NCBI RefSeq assembly: GCF_026616895.1
Contig: NZ_JANYME010000004.1
Location: 1-64,000 of the forward strand
Reading direction: 5' to 3'
DNA: 64,000 bases
From: Campylobacter sp. MG1
GTDB lineage: Bacteria; Campylobacterota; Campylobacteria; Campylobacterales; Campylobacteraceae
Position 1 is the stretch's first letter; the number at the start of each line of letters is the position of its first letter. Positions 45,516-55,145 of this stretch are shown piece after piece. Under the pieces are notes generated by a model, which was not told where the DNA came from, did not search any database, and worked only from the letters and a program-made list of their open reading frames with translations. The position numbers were made by a program, and so were the translations under genes.

Positions 45516-46325
45516 ATGAAAAAAATTTCATTAGTCCTAGCAGGGCTTTTATGTGGTGTAAGTTTAAATGCAGCTGTTGTTGCTACTTTTAAAGGTGGGG
45601 AAGTTACAACTGAAGAATTAGCTCCTTATTTAGCACAATTTCAAATTAGTGATGTAAATGCACTACCAAAAGAAGCTAAAGAAGGTTTAATAAAAGATGT
45701 TGTTACTAAGAAATTATTTGCTAAAGAAGCAGAAAAATTAAAACTAGATAAAGACGATGCTTTTAAATCAGCTTTAAATAGTGCAAAAGAAGTTTTATTA
45801 GCTCAACAATATTTATTAAAAAAATTTAATGATATTAAAGTAAGTGATGCAGAAATTACTGATTATTATAATAAACATTTAAATGATTTTAAAGTTCCTG
45901 AAGCTGTAAAAACTAAACATATTTTAGTTAAAACTGAAGCTGAAGCGAGAGATATTATTAAACAATTAAAAGGTTTAAAAGATGATGCTTTAGTAAATAA
46001 ATTTAGTGAATTAGCTAAAACTAAGTCAAATGATAAAGGTTCAGGTGCAATGGGTGGAGATTTGCCTTATATGAGTGTAAATGAATTAGTTCCAGAATAT
46101 TTTAATGCAGCTAAAAAACTTAAAAAAGGTGAAATTTCAGAGCCAGTTAAGTCTCAATTTGGCTTTCATGTAATTTTAGGAGAGGATTACAAAGCTAGTA
46201 GACAAGGAAGTTTACAAGAAGCTAAACCTTTCATTGAAAATGGTTTAAAAAATGAAAAACATAAAGCTTTAGTAAAACAAGAGGCTGATAAATTAATAAA
46301 TGGTGCAGGCTTACAAGTTAAATAA
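45516..46325 (+). CDS. peb4: PEB4-like periplasmic SurA-type chaperone/isomerase
   Basis: This 269-aa exported peptidyl-prolyl isomerase has a signal peptide (cleaved after SLNA), a helical chaperone part, and one parvulin domain (KTKHILVKTEAEA near 128, GGDLPYMSVNELVPEF-like near 172, SQFGFHVILGED near 217). It helps outer-membrane proteins fold. In C. jejuni the same gene precedes fba as I recall. Confidence 0.88.
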   Translation: MKKISLVLAGLLCGVSLNAAVVATFKGGEVTTEELAPYLAQFQISDVNALPKEAKEGLIKDVVTKKLFAKEAEKLKLDKDDAFKSALNSAKEVLLAQQYLLKKFNDIKVSDAEITDYYNKHLNDFKVPEAVKTKHILVKTEAEARDIIKQLKGLKDDALVNKFSELAKTKSNDKGSGAMGGDLPYMSVNELVPEYFNAAKKLKKGEISEPVKSQFGFHVILGEDYKASRQGSLQEAKPFIENGLKNEKHKALVKQEADKLINGAGLQVK

Positions 46326-46334
46326 GGATTTATA

Positions 46335-47384
46335 ATGGGTGTTTTAGAATTGGTAAAACCAGGTGTTATTTATGGTAAAGATTTAGAGCGCGTTTATGCT
46401 TACGCAAAAGAAAATAAATTTGCAATTCCAGCAGTAAATGTTGTAGGAACAAATTCTATAAACGCCGCATTAAAAGCTGCTCGTGAAGCAAATTCGCCTA
46501 TTATTATTCAATTTAGTAATGGCGGAGCAAGTTTTTTTGCAGGAAAAGATTGTCCTAATTCAGCAGTAATTGGGGCAATTGCAGGTGCAAAGTATGTGCA
46601 TGAAGTAGCAGCTGCTTATGGAGTAGTTGCTATTTTACATACCGATCACGCAGCAAAAAAACTTTTACCTTGGATAGATGATTTAATTAAGGCAAATGAA
46701 GAATTTTATGCAATTCATAAAAAACCTTTATTTAGTTCTCATATGCTTGATTTAAGCGAAGAAAGTTTAAACGAAAATATTGAAATTTCTTGCGAATATT
46801 TTAAGAAATTTAACGCATTAGAAATCGGTATAGAAATTGAATTAGGTTGCACTGGTGGAGAAGAAGATGGAGTTGATAATACAAATATTGACAATGCTAA
46901 ATTATACACTCAACCAAGCGATGTAGCACTAGCTCATAAAGAATTAAGCAAAATTGGGACAAATTATACAATCGCAGCAAGTTTTGGTAATGTTCATGGG
47001 GTTTATAAACCAGGAAATGTAAGACTTGAGCCAGTAATTTTGCATAATTGTCAAGAATATTTGCAAAAGGGTGCAAAACCACTTAATTTTGTATTCCATG
47101 GCGGAAGTGGTAGTGAAGCAGAAAAAATCACTGAAGCAATCAATTACGGCGTAATTAAAATGAATATAGATACTGATACTCAATGGGCATTTTGGGATGG
47201 TGTTCGTGAATATGAAGTAAAAAATCACGGATATTTACAAGGACAAATCGGAAATCCTGAAGGTGATGATAAGCCTAATAAGAAATATTATGACCCAAGA
47301 ATGTGGTTAGTTGCTGGAGAAAAATCTATGCAAAAACGCCTTTCACAAGCGTTTAGCGAGTTAAATTGTATGAATAGGAATTAA
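46335..47384 (+). CDS. fba: Class II fructose-bisphosphate aldolase
   Basis: This 349-aa zinc aldolase interconverts fructose-1,6-bisphosphate and two triose phosphates, probably for gluconeogenesis. It has zinc ligands in ILHTDHAAKKLL and FGNVHGVYKPG, VFHGGSGS near 255 and IEIELGCTGGEEDG near 170. Length fits the longer class IIA enzymes. A hairpin with U-run follows at 47405-47436. Confidence 0.95.
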   Translation: MGVLELVKPGVIYGKDLERVYAYAKENKFAIPAVNVVGTNSINAALKAAREANSPIIIQFSNGGASFFAGKDCPNSAVIGAIAGAKYVHEVAAAYGVVAILHTDHAAKKLLPWIDDLIKANEEFYAIHKKPLFSSHMLDLSEESLNENIEISCEYFKKFNALEIGIEIELGCTGGEEDGVDNTNIDNAKLYTQPSDVALAHKELSKIGTNYTIAASFGNVHGVYKPGNVRLEPVILHNCQEYLQKGAKPLNFVFHGGSGSEAEKITEAINYGVIKMNIDTDTQWAFWDGVREYEVKNHGYLQGQIGNPEGDDKPNKKYYDPRMWLVAGEKSMQKRLSQAFSELNCMNRN

Positions 47385-47386
47385 TC

Positions 47387-48466
47387 TTGCAAACAATAAT
47401 TGTTAAAAAGAAGAAAAGTGTATTTTCTTCTTTTTTATTTTTAATCTTTTTACCCTTATTAGTCTTCGTGTTAGCGATTTTAGCTTATTTAAATATTATA
47501 AAACTTATTATGCCATTACATACTATTATAATGTGTGCTGTGCTCTTAGTATTTGCTATGTTTTTTGCACCGCAAAATGAATATTGTGTATATGCAAAAA
47601 TTAAAAAGAATTCGTCAATTTTTGAAAATGATTTAAAAGATTTTATTAAAGATAATTCTTTAAGAATTGATGAAATTAGTAAGGCTAATGTGAGTTTTGA
47701 TGAATTTTTTGATAATTATTTACATAAGCTAAAGCCACTTTCATTTGGATATATTGCTAGTGCTGTTTTTCCAATGATTGGAATTTTAGGAACTTTTATA
47801 AGTATTGCAATATCTATGCCTGATTTTAAAGTAGGTAGTTCAGCTGCGCTTGAAGGAGAAATTAGCTTATTGCTTAGTGGAATTTCAACTGCTTTTTATG
47901 TTTCAATTTATGGGATTTTTCTTACTATTTGGTGGATGTTTTATTCAAGACTTGGTATTGCTAAAATTAATAATTTTAAAGAAAATTATAGAATTAATAG
48001 TAAAAAATATTTTTGGAGCAAAGAAGAATTAGAAAGAATTTCTCTTAGAAAAAATAGTGAGTTATTTTCTAATACAAATTTATTATTATCAAAGCTTTAT
48101 GATAATGAGTTTTTTAATGAAATATCAAAACTCCATCAAGATAAATTTACAGGTTTTAAAGAATTATTTAAATCTTATGAAAAAATTGCGATAGTTCATA
48201 CAAATTTAGCTCAAAAATCTTTAGAATTAAGCAATAAAAATACTAAGCAAATGCAAGAAAAGATAGATGAATTTTCATTAAGAATTGAAAATAGCTTGAA
48301 AGAATTTGCTAAATTAAAAGAAGATTTAGAAGCTAAATTATTAGATTTTAAAAATATTTATGAAGATGAAAAACACGAATTTAGAATAGTTGATGAATTA
48401 AAAGCCGATATTGAAAACCTTAGTAAAGAAGCAAATCAGGTATTAAATAAAATAAATAATGCGTAA
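47387..48466 (+). CDS. MotA/TolQ/ExbB-like membrane protein
   Basis: This 359-aa protein has two N-terminal hydrophobic segments, a second pair near 128-185 around the MotA/TolQ-like core (FPMIGILGTFISIAISMPDF, LLLSGISTAFYVSIYGI), and a long C-terminal coiled coil. It forms a pair with the MotB/OmpA-like gene behind it, and overlaps that gene by 8 bp. Together they could be a proton-driven motor acting on the cell wall, not necessarily flagellar. The start is TTG at 47387 with AGGAAT upstream. A terminator-like hairpin falls inside its first codons. Confidence 0.75.
   Translation: MQTIIVKKKKSVFSSFLFLIFLPLLVFVLAILAYLNIIKLIMPLHTIIMCAVLLVFAMFFAPQNEYCVYAKIKKNSSIFENDLKDFIKDNSLRIDEISKANVSFDEFFDNYLHKLKPLSFGYIASAVFPMIGILGTFISIAISMPDFKVGSSAALEGEISLLLSGISTAFYVSIYGIFLTIWWMFYSRLGIAKINNFKENYRINSKKYFWSKEELERISLRKNSELFSNTNLLLSKLYDNEFFNEISKLHQDKFTGFKELFKSYEKIAIVHTNLAQKSLELSNKNTKQMQEKIDEFSLRIENSLKEFAKLKEDLEAKLLDFKNIYEDEKHEFRIVDELKADIENLSKEANQVLNKINNA
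47405..47436 (+). terminator. Terminator-like hairpin of fba inside the next gene
   Basis: AAAAAGAAGAAAA (47405-47417) pairs perfectly with TTTTCTTCTTTTT across GTGTA, then continues into T. It has the form of a Rho-independent terminator with a weak A-T-rich stem. It lies in codons 7-17 of the MotA-like gene. Confidence 0.5.
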
Positions 48467-49448
48467 TAAAGATAATAATAATTTTTGGATAGTTTATGCT
48501 GATTTGATGGCTGGATTGTTGTTTGTATTTATTTTAGTTCTTAGTGCTATTGTTTTAAAATATATTTTTACACAAAATGAGCTAAAAAATGAACAAAAAC
48601 ATTTAGATGAATCAAAAGCTTTAATAATTAGCAAAGATGAGCTTTTGAGTTCTTTAAATGAAGAGCTTGAAAAACTCAATATTTCATTAAACGATGAGCT
48701 AAATAAAAATAAAGATGCAAATGATTATATTAAAAAATTGCTTCTTAATTTAGATGAAAATGCAAAAAATAAGGAAGAATTATTAAGCAATATTGACAAA
48801 AAAGATGCACAAATTTTAATGCTACTTAAAAATCTTGAAGATACTGAAATAAAAATAAAAAATAAAGATGATAAAATAGACGAATTAGCAAAGCAATTGA
48901 GTGGGTTTAAGGTTGAATACGAAAAGCTTAAAAATAATAAAACAAAATTAATTCAAGCTTTACAAAATAAATTATCAAATGATATTTTAATCAATCTTAA
49001 TTCAGGCAGTATTAGCTTAAATGCTAGTATTTTGTTTGATAGTGCGGAGTATTTGATTAAAGATAGTGCAAAAGAAGAGCTTAAAAAAACTCTAATTAAG
49101 TATTTTGATGCCTTGCTTAGCTCACCTGAAATTCTAGCTAATATTGATAGTATAGTGATTGAAGGACATACTGATAGTGTTGGTGGATTTACTTATAATC
49201 TTGAGTTATCTCAAAAAAGAGCTTTGGAAATTATGAAATTTATTAATTCGTTTTATAATGATAAAAGATTAGAAAAACTACTTGTAGCAGTTGGCAAAAG
49301 CTATAATGATTTAAAATTTAAAGATGGCGTTGAAGATAAACAAGCAAGCAGAAGAATAGAAATAAAATTACAATTTTCAAATGAACAAGCAATCAAGGAA
49401 TTTGAAAGCGTAATTTCAAAGGATTTAAGTGAAAATAGCAATAATTAG
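48459..49448 (+). CDS. MotB/OmpA-like cell-wall-binding protein
   Basis: This 329-aa protein has one N-terminal membrane helix with an Asp at its entrance (FWIVYADLMAGLLFVFILVL), as in MotB/TolR proteins. A long coiled coil (about 45-165) and a C-terminal OmpA-like domain with EGHTDSVGGFTYNLELSQKR follow. The Asp could be the proton carrier. It partners the preceding MotA-like protein. It overlaps waaC by 20 bp. Confidence 0.8.
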   Translation: MRNKDNNNFWIVYADLMAGLLFVFILVLSAIVLKYIFTQNELKNEQKHLDESKALIISKDELLSSLNEELEKLNISLNDELNKNKDANDYIKKLLLNLDENAKNKEELLSNIDKKDAQILMLLKNLEDTEIKIKNKDDKIDELAKQLSGFKVEYEKLKNNKTKLIQALQNKLSNDILINLNSGSISLNASILFDSAEYLIKDSAKEELKKTLIKYFDALLSSPEILANIDSIVIEGHTDSVGGFTYNLELSQKRALEIMKFINSFYNDKRLEKLLVAVGKSYNDLKFKDGVEDKQASRRIEIKLQFSNEQAIKEFESVISKDLSENSNN

Positions 49449-50376
49449 ACTTAGTGCAATGGGCGATATTTTTCATATGCTATGGCATATTAATTATATA
49501 AGAGCTGCATATCCTAAAGCTAGGATTGATTTTTTTGTAGATTCTAGGTTTTATTTTTTACTTGATGGGCTTGTTTGGTTTGATAATATTTATTCATTAC
49601 CACTTAAAAAACACCCAATAAAAGCAATAAAAGAGATAAAACATTTAAAAAAATCATATGATATTAGTATTGATTATCAAGGAAGAATAAAATCAGGTTT
49701 TTTAGCAAATTATTTGAGTACAAATTCTTATGGATATTCTAAAAATGGCTTAAGAGAAAAGTTAGCTTATTATTTTTATAAAAACCATTGTAATTGTGAT
49801 TATTTAGAAAATGTGTATAAAAGAAGCCTTGAATTAACTCGCTTTGCTTTAAAAGAATTTAAAAATGATGAGTTAGTAACTAGTGATGTATTAATTTATG
49901 ATGAGATAAAAACTCAAAATATTATGAATAAAATAAAGCCTTTAGTAGAAGATGAATTTATATTATTACATAATGGCTCAAGCAAGATAAATAAAATGCT
50001 TCCTTTAGAAAAATTGATTGATATTTGTAAAAATTGTGATTATAAAATATTGCTTAGTTGGGGTTCTCAAATAGAACTTGATAGGGCAAATGAGATTGCA
50101 AAAGAATGTAAAAATGCTAAAGTCTTGCCTAAAATTTCATTAAATGAATTAGTATTTTTAAGCAAATTAGCAAAATTAATTATAGGAAATGATAGCGGGA
50201 CTACTCATATTGCTGTGGTTTTAAATCGTCCTAATATAACTTTTTTAAACGAATGTGATAAAAAACCTGCAAAAAGATTTGTTAAACCTAGTGAAATTCA
50301 TTATTATTTTTCAACTTTTAAAGAAGTTAGTGCTGATAAGGTTTTAGCAATTATAAAAAAGGTATTTAATGAGTAG
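49429..50376 (+). CDS. waaC: Lipooligosaccharide heptosyltransferase I
   Basis: This 315-aa GT9-family enzyme adds the first heptose to Kdo. It has the N-terminal RLSAMGDIFHMLWHINYIR and the donor-site block LIIGNDSGTTHIAVVLNRP near 248. It starts at GTG with AAAGGA upstream. It is followed directly by waaM and waaF. Confidence 0.88.
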   Translation: MKIAIIRLSAMGDIFHMLWHINYIRAAYPKARIDFFVDSRFYFLLDGLVWFDNIYSLPLKKHPIKAIKEIKHLKKSYDISIDYQGRIKSGFLANYLSTNSYGYSKNGLREKLAYYFYKNHCNCDYLENVYKRSLELTRFALKEFKNDELVTSDVLIYDEIKTQNIMNKIKPLVEDEFILLHNGSSKINKMLPLEKLIDICKNCDYKILLSWGSQIELDRANEIAKECKNAKVLPKISLNELVFLSKLAKLIIGNDSGTTHIAVVLNRPNITFLNECDKKPAKRFVKPSEIHYYFSTFKEVSADKVLAIIKKVFNE

Positions 50377-51253
50377 AATAAAAGATTATTTTTATTTGTT
50401 AATATTTTATTTTCTAAATTTTTTACTAAAATTAATTCCTAATAAGATTTTAAAATTCTTTGCTAATTTAATCGGTAGCCTAGCATTTAGAATTAATAAA
50501 AAACATAAAAATATAATCTTAAAAAACTTAGAGCATTTTTGCAAACTCACACAAGCTCCAAAAAGTATAGAAATTACCAAACAAGTTTATAAAAAATTTG
50601 CCTTTTATATATTATCAATGGTAAAAAATCAAAATATAAGCCAAGAAAAATTATTAAAACAAATAAAATTATTCAAAAACGAAGAATATTTACAAGATTT
50701 ATTAAGTGCTAATGCAAAAATAGTTTTTACAACAGCACATTATGGATATTGGGAGATTTTGCCATCTGCTGTTGCTATTAAGTTTAATTGTAAAATAAAT
50801 GTAATAGGAAGAGCCTTAGAGAGTGCAAAAATTAATGCAATACTTACTAAATATAGAGAAAATTTCGGAGTAAAACTAATAGAAAAAACAAATGCTTTAA
50901 GACCTATGATTAAGGCTTTAAATAGTAATGAATTAGTAGGAATTGTAAGCGATCAAGACGCACATATTAAAGAAAGTAGCGAGTTTATTTTATATGGTAG
51001 AAAGGTTACTCAAAGCAATGCAGCAAGTCTTATAGCTAAAAGGTGTGATGCTTATTTATTGCCTGTTTATATTTATGAAATTAGCGATGGTTATTGTATA
51101 GAGTTTTTTAAGCCATTAAAGGCTAGTGAAAAAACAATAGAAGAACTTAGCTTTTATCAATTAGAATGCACGAAAAAAATGTGGGAGAAAAATCCTAGTG
51201 AGTATTTTTGGTTTCACAAAAGATTTAAGACATTTTATGAGGATGAGTATTGA
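50369..51253 (+). CDS. waaM: Lipid A late acyltransferase
   Basis: This 294-aa LpxL/HtrB-family enzyme adds a secondary acyl chain to lipid A. It has one N-terminal membrane helix, the catalytic HX4E in TAHYGYWEILPSA near 130, and VGIVSDQDAHIKESS near 190. It overlaps waaC by 8 bp and waaF by 4 bp. Confidence 0.88.
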   Translation: MSRIKDYFYLLIFYFLNFLLKLIPNKILKFFANLIGSLAFRINKKHKNIILKNLEHFCKLTQAPKSIEITKQVYKKFAFYILSMVKNQNISQEKLLKQIKLFKNEEYLQDLLSANAKIVFTTAHYGYWEILPSAVAIKFNCKINVIGRALESAKINAILTKYRENFGVKLIEKTNALRPMIKALNSNELVGIVSDQDAHIKESSEFILYGRKVTQSNAASLIAKRCDAYLLPVYIYEISDGYCIEFFKPLKASEKTIEELSFYQLECTKKMWEKNPSEYFWFHKRFKTFYEDEY

Positions 51254-52134
51254 AAATTTTTATATATTTACCTAATTGGCTAGGCGATGCTATTATGGCT
51301 GCTGGTGCTATTAATGCTTTAATTAAAAAATATCCTAATGCAAAAATTACTTTTTATGGAAGTTTTGTAGCTTGTGAGCTTTATAAGGATTTAGGTGAAG
51401 TTGTAGTAGAGATAAAAAAACAAAGATTAAAGCAAATTAAGGCTTTAAAAGAAGAATTTGATTTAGGAATTTCATTTAAGGCAAGTTTGTCATCTAAGTT
51501 TTTGTTATTTATATTAAATGCTAAGAAAAAATTTTATTTTAAAGCAAACAAAAGTGATAATACTCATCAAGTTTTAAAATATTTTAATCTAATAAAGCCA
51601 CTTGGATTGGATGAACAATTAAACACAGCTTTACCTTTTAAAAAGCTTAAAACAAGAAAACTAATAGGAATAGCAGCTGGTGCTAATTATGGTGCTGCTA
51701 AATGCTATGAGCCTAGTTATTTTGCAAAAATTGCTAGTACTTTTAAAGAGCATAAAATAATACTTTTTGGGACTAAGAATGAAGCTGGAATTTGTAATTT
51801 TATTGAAGATGAGCTTAAAAAATACGATATAAAAGCCATTAATTTGTGTGGTAAAACTAATATTAAAAGATTGGCTTTAGCAGTTTCTAGCCTTGATTAT
51901 TTATTGGCAAATGATAGTGGAATTATGCATTTAGGTGCTAGTTTTAATATAAAAGTTCTAGCATTTTTCGGAGCTACAAATATTAAACAAACTTCACCAT
52001 TTTGCAAAAATGCAAAAGTTTTTAGTATCAATTTAGCCTGTTCGCCTTGTATGAAAAGAGTATGTCCTTTAAAGCACCACAATTGCATGAAACAAATGAC
52101 ACCTGAATTTGTGTTAAATAATTTATATACTTAA
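51250..52134 (+). CDS. waaF: Heptosyltransferase II
   Basis: This 294-aa GT9 enzyme adds the second heptose of the inner core. It has LPNWLGDAIMAAGAINALI at the start, GIAAGANYGAAKCYEP near 138 and LLANDSGIMHLGASFNIKV near 218, plus a cysteine-rich end (CSPCMKRVCPLKHHNC), usual for WaaF. It starts at TTG overlapping the waaM stop. Confidence 0.9.
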   Translation: MKIFIYLPNWLGDAIMAAGAINALIKKYPNAKITFYGSFVACELYKDLGEVVVEIKKQRLKQIKALKEEFDLGISFKASLSSKFLLFILNAKKKFYFKANKSDNTHQVLKYFNLIKPLGLDEQLNTALPFKKLKTRKLIGIAAGANYGAAKCYEPSYFAKIASTFKEHKIILFGTKNEAGICNFIEDELKKYDIKAINLCGKTNIKRLALAVSSLDYLLANDSGIMHLGASFNIKVLAFFGATNIKQTSPFCKNAKVFSINLACSPCMKRVCPLKHHNCMKQMTPEFVLNNLYT

Positions 52135-52161
52135 AATAATTTTTAAAGTAAATTTATTAAA

Positions 52162-52192
52162 AGCATTGAGTTCATTATCTAAACTCAATGCT
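52162..52192. terminator. Bidirectional terminator after waaF
   Basis: AGCATTGAGTT (52162-52172) pairs with AACTCAATGCT (52182-52192). It contains the last codons of the convergent secreted-protein gene. Confidence 0.75.
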
Positions 52193-54565
52193 AAAGCTAG
52201 AATTAGAGCTTATTACATTTGTTGAATATGTTCTAATTAAATCTTTTACATATTCGTTATTTTGCTTATTTTTATCTAATTCTATTAAAACCTCACCTTT
52301 AGGTAGTTTTGTGACCGTAGAATTATAATCGCTATTAAATATAATTGAATTTACAATATTTTCTATACTCTCTAAATAATAATGCCCTGTGGTGCTTTTT
52401 GTATTATATAATTCACTTATTTTACCATTTTTATCAATATAATTTAAATTTAAATCTGTAGATAATAATTTAATATATTTTGAATTTTTTGGTGCTTTTA
52501 AGTCTTTGTAACTAGCACTTGCAAATATGAAAGAGTAATTATTACTTAATATAGTATCAACCCCATCAATTTTAATTGTACTTGTTTTATCTATACTAAA
52601 TTCACTAGCCATAGGGTTTATTATAGCTTTATTCGTCGGTGCATATTGGTTTGTTTCATGAAATTTTGTATAGCCTATTTTTGTAATAAATTCTAAATCT
52701 TTTTCTTTTGCTAGATAGTTTTTTGCAATATCACTTAATTTTTTATTATTTATATTTACATCTTTATTTAATTCGCTTAATTTTTTATCAAATGGTTTAT
52801 TCAATATATTTTTTGTAGCTATAAAATTCATTTTAATATTTTGGTTTGTTATATTAATTAATTCTTCTTTTAATGTATTAGTATAAATTCTATATCTTTT
52901 ATCAGCATTAGTATCATTATTATCTAAAAATTTCAAATCAAATTCTATACTAATATCATTAGGAAAATATTTATAAACTAATTTATTATTATCAATTATT
53001 CCGTGGTTTTTAATCACAATAGGCAGTTCTAATGAATGTGTAAAATCACATCCTAATCCAAAACATTTACCTAAATCAGCTTCACTTTGACCTATAACTT
53101 CATCGCTAAATAATACAGCATCTGATAAATTATTTGACGTTTTAATATCTTCTAAACTTTTTGTAGAATTGCTTTTAAAGTTAATATTGACTTCATTTAT
53201 TTTTACATTACAAGAAATTTTGCCATCAACATTTACAGTGTTAGAAAAGCCATTTGTATGACATTTATCATTTAATATATCATCACCTACGAAGTCGTTT
53301 TCTAAAAATTCAATTTTACCTTCATTTGAGAAAGGATATCCTATTTTTAATTCTAATTCATTTGACTTATTAATCATAGCAGGAGTAGTTTTGCTAACTT
53401 TATTGTAATTTATATTTTCTAAGTCAAATTTATATTCATTACTTAATGAGTCATAAACTTTGAGTTTTGCAAGTTTTACCCCTAAGTTATTTACATTTAT
53501 AACTCTATCTTGGGTATCATAAATAGTAGCTTTTATTTTTGTAATAGTATCTTGAAAACTATCATCAACATTTAGATTAATATCATCTAATTGTATTCTA
53601 GCAGGACGAACCATAAATTCTCTACATTCTTTTTTAATTACTGTGTTTTGTTTATTTAGTTCTTCATAACAAATATCGTGCTTTCCAATGGTTGTATTAA
53701 TAAATTCAATTACATAATCTCCTGTAGGAAGTCCATTACCATCCACGCCATCTGGGTTTACTACATAATCTTTTGAACAGCCATTAAAATCACATTTTTT
53801 ATAAATTATAATATTATTTATATTTTTTACTCTATCGGTGTTTGAATAAAATTTAATTTTATTTGCCGTTTCATTTTGTAATAATCCGATATAAATATCA
53901 TTTCCAGCTACTCTTGTATAAGCTTTATTTGCTATTTTTGCTTTATCGTTTTCTAAATCGCTAAGTTTAGGTCGTAGTTCTTCGTTAATACTTGGTTTAT
54001 TATCAAAAATTTTCCATATACTACCGAACATAAATTTATTAATATTATCACCAGTTTCATCGTAAATAAATGCAATTTTTGGTTTATTTGAAGTATTTAA
54101 AAACATTGCAGTATTTGTATTGCTATCATAAATATTTTGTATTTCTAATTCAATAAGCATAATATCATTAGCATTAATTTTAAAATCTCTTATAAAAAAT
54201 TCCATTTTATTTGAATTTATATAATCTAGTATTTTACTTTCATTATATGTATTTATTGTATTTGTTTTTTCATATATATTTTTATTTTTTGTTAAATTTA
54301 TAACTTGGATTTTATAGGATATTTTATATTGTTTTACAACATTATTAGTGTTACTATTTTTATAAATTGAATCTATAATTAATTCTGGTATTTTTTTATA
54401 AATTTGATATTTTTTATTATTTATAATACCTTCACCTTTATGATAAAAGTTACTATTACTATTAAAATTTATTTGAACAGCATTAAAATCAGGGTAAAAA
54501 TTTTTAAAATTATCATTTGCTAAAAGTTCAAAAAAAGCAATAAACAATAATATTATTTTTTTCAT
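52175..54565 (-). CDS. Large secreted protein of unknown function
   Basis: This 796-aa protein has a clear signal peptide (MKKIILLFIAFFELLAND). The rest has no membrane segment; it is rich in Asn and Lys and looks like stacked beta domains. One block resembles an Ig-like or carbohydrate-binding fold (DYVIEFINTTIGKHDICYEE). Paired cysteines (CDFNGCSKD, CFGLGCDF) could form disulphides outside the cytoplasm. It ends SSNSSFSIEFR, so it may have a barrel-like final strand, but no lipobox or sorting signal is seen. It is a single-gene unit with its own promoter. I do not recognise it. Confidence 0.7.
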   Translation of the reverse strand: MKKIILLFIAFFELLANDNFKNFYPDFNAVQINFNSNSNFYHKGEGIINNKKYQIYKKIPELIIDSIYKNSNTNNVVKQYKISYKIQVINLTKNKNIYEKTNTINTYNESKILDYINSNKMEFFIRDFKINANDIMLIELEIQNIYDSNTNTAMFLNTSNKPKIAFIYDETGDNINKFMFGSIWKIFDNKPSINEELRPKLSDLENDKAKIANKAYTRVAGNDIYIGLLQNETANKIKFYSNTDRVKNINNIIIYKKCDFNGCSKDYVVNPDGVDGNGLPTGDYVIEFINTTIGKHDICYEELNKQNTVIKKECREFMVRPARIQLDDINLNVDDSFQDTITKIKATIYDTQDRVINVNNLGVKLAKLKVYDSLSNEYKFDLENINYNKVSKTTPAMINKSNELELKIGYPFSNEGKIEFLENDFVGDDILNDKCHTNGFSNTVNVDGKISCNVKINEVNINFKSNSTKSLEDIKTSNNLSDAVLFSDEVIGQSEADLGKCFGLGCDFTHSLELPIVIKNHGIIDNNKLVYKYFPNDISIEFDLKFLDNNDTNADKRYRIYTNTLKEELINITNQNIKMNFIATKNILNKPFDKKLSELNKDVNINNKKLSDIAKNYLAKEKDLEFITKIGYTKFHETNQYAPTNKAIINPMASEFSIDKTSTIKIDGVDTILSNNYSFIFASASYKDLKAPKNSKYIKLLSTDLNLNYIDKNGKISELYNTKSTTGHYYLESIENIVNSIIFNSDYNSTVTKLPKGEVLIELDKNKQNNEYVKDLIRTYSTNVISSNSSFSIEFR

Positions 54566-55145
54566 ACTAATCCTTAATTTAAATTTATTTTTTTATATTA
54601 TATTAAGTTAAATTTAATTTATAGTTTTAATTATTATTTAATTTTGTGAGATTTTTAATAAAATTTAAATATACAAAGTATTTAAAATATGCTTTAAATT
54701 TATTTAATTTAAGATAATTATGTCTTTTAGTAATATAAAATCTTTTTTGATTTAAAGAAAATGTATAAAGATTAGGTTTAGCACTTGGATTAAAATTATT
54801 AAATACCATGATATATATTATTAAAGACCATCAATATAATTTAGTTCTAATTAGACTATAGCAATAATTTTTATGATGATTAAAGCTATTCTTTAAGAAT
54901 AGCTTTTGATTAGCTTTTACAACTAGCACCTTCTTTAAACACTGCTCCATAATCGTTTTTTGAATCAGGTTTAACTAAATCTAAATTCTTTTGCACTTCT
55001 AAGCTCTAATCAATCTAAACAAACAAGTTTTTTAAAACTAATAGCAATACGATTAAGTAATTTAAGGTATTACGAAAGGCTGAAAATATTTACAATGCGT
55101 TGTTTTTTTTATTATTTAACAAATAAATCAAAATAGGAGAAAATT
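54566..55145. other. Gap with a duplicated gene tail
   Basis: It holds the promoter of the secreted-protein gene (minus strand) and a 136-bp copy of the 3' end of the sulfurtransferase gene (54872-55007). The remaining parts, including a doubtful 60-codon reading frame at 54627-54809, show nothing convincing. Confidence 0.6.
54872..55007 (-). pseudogene. Duplicated 3' fragment of the sulfurtransferase gene
   Basis: These 136 bp repeat 55693-55828 with no difference that I can find by eye. They contain the last ~32 codons (ending FKEGASCKS) and the terminator hairpin (AAAGCTATTCTT and its inverse). There is no start or upstream part. Together with the intact copy, it brackets the zinc-ribbon gene at 55146. 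Confidence 0.9.

Noticed and set aside
54627-54809. A 60-codon minus-strand reading frame
   Set aside because: It has no RBS, very AT-rich codons typical of noncoding DNA here, and no recognisable pattern.
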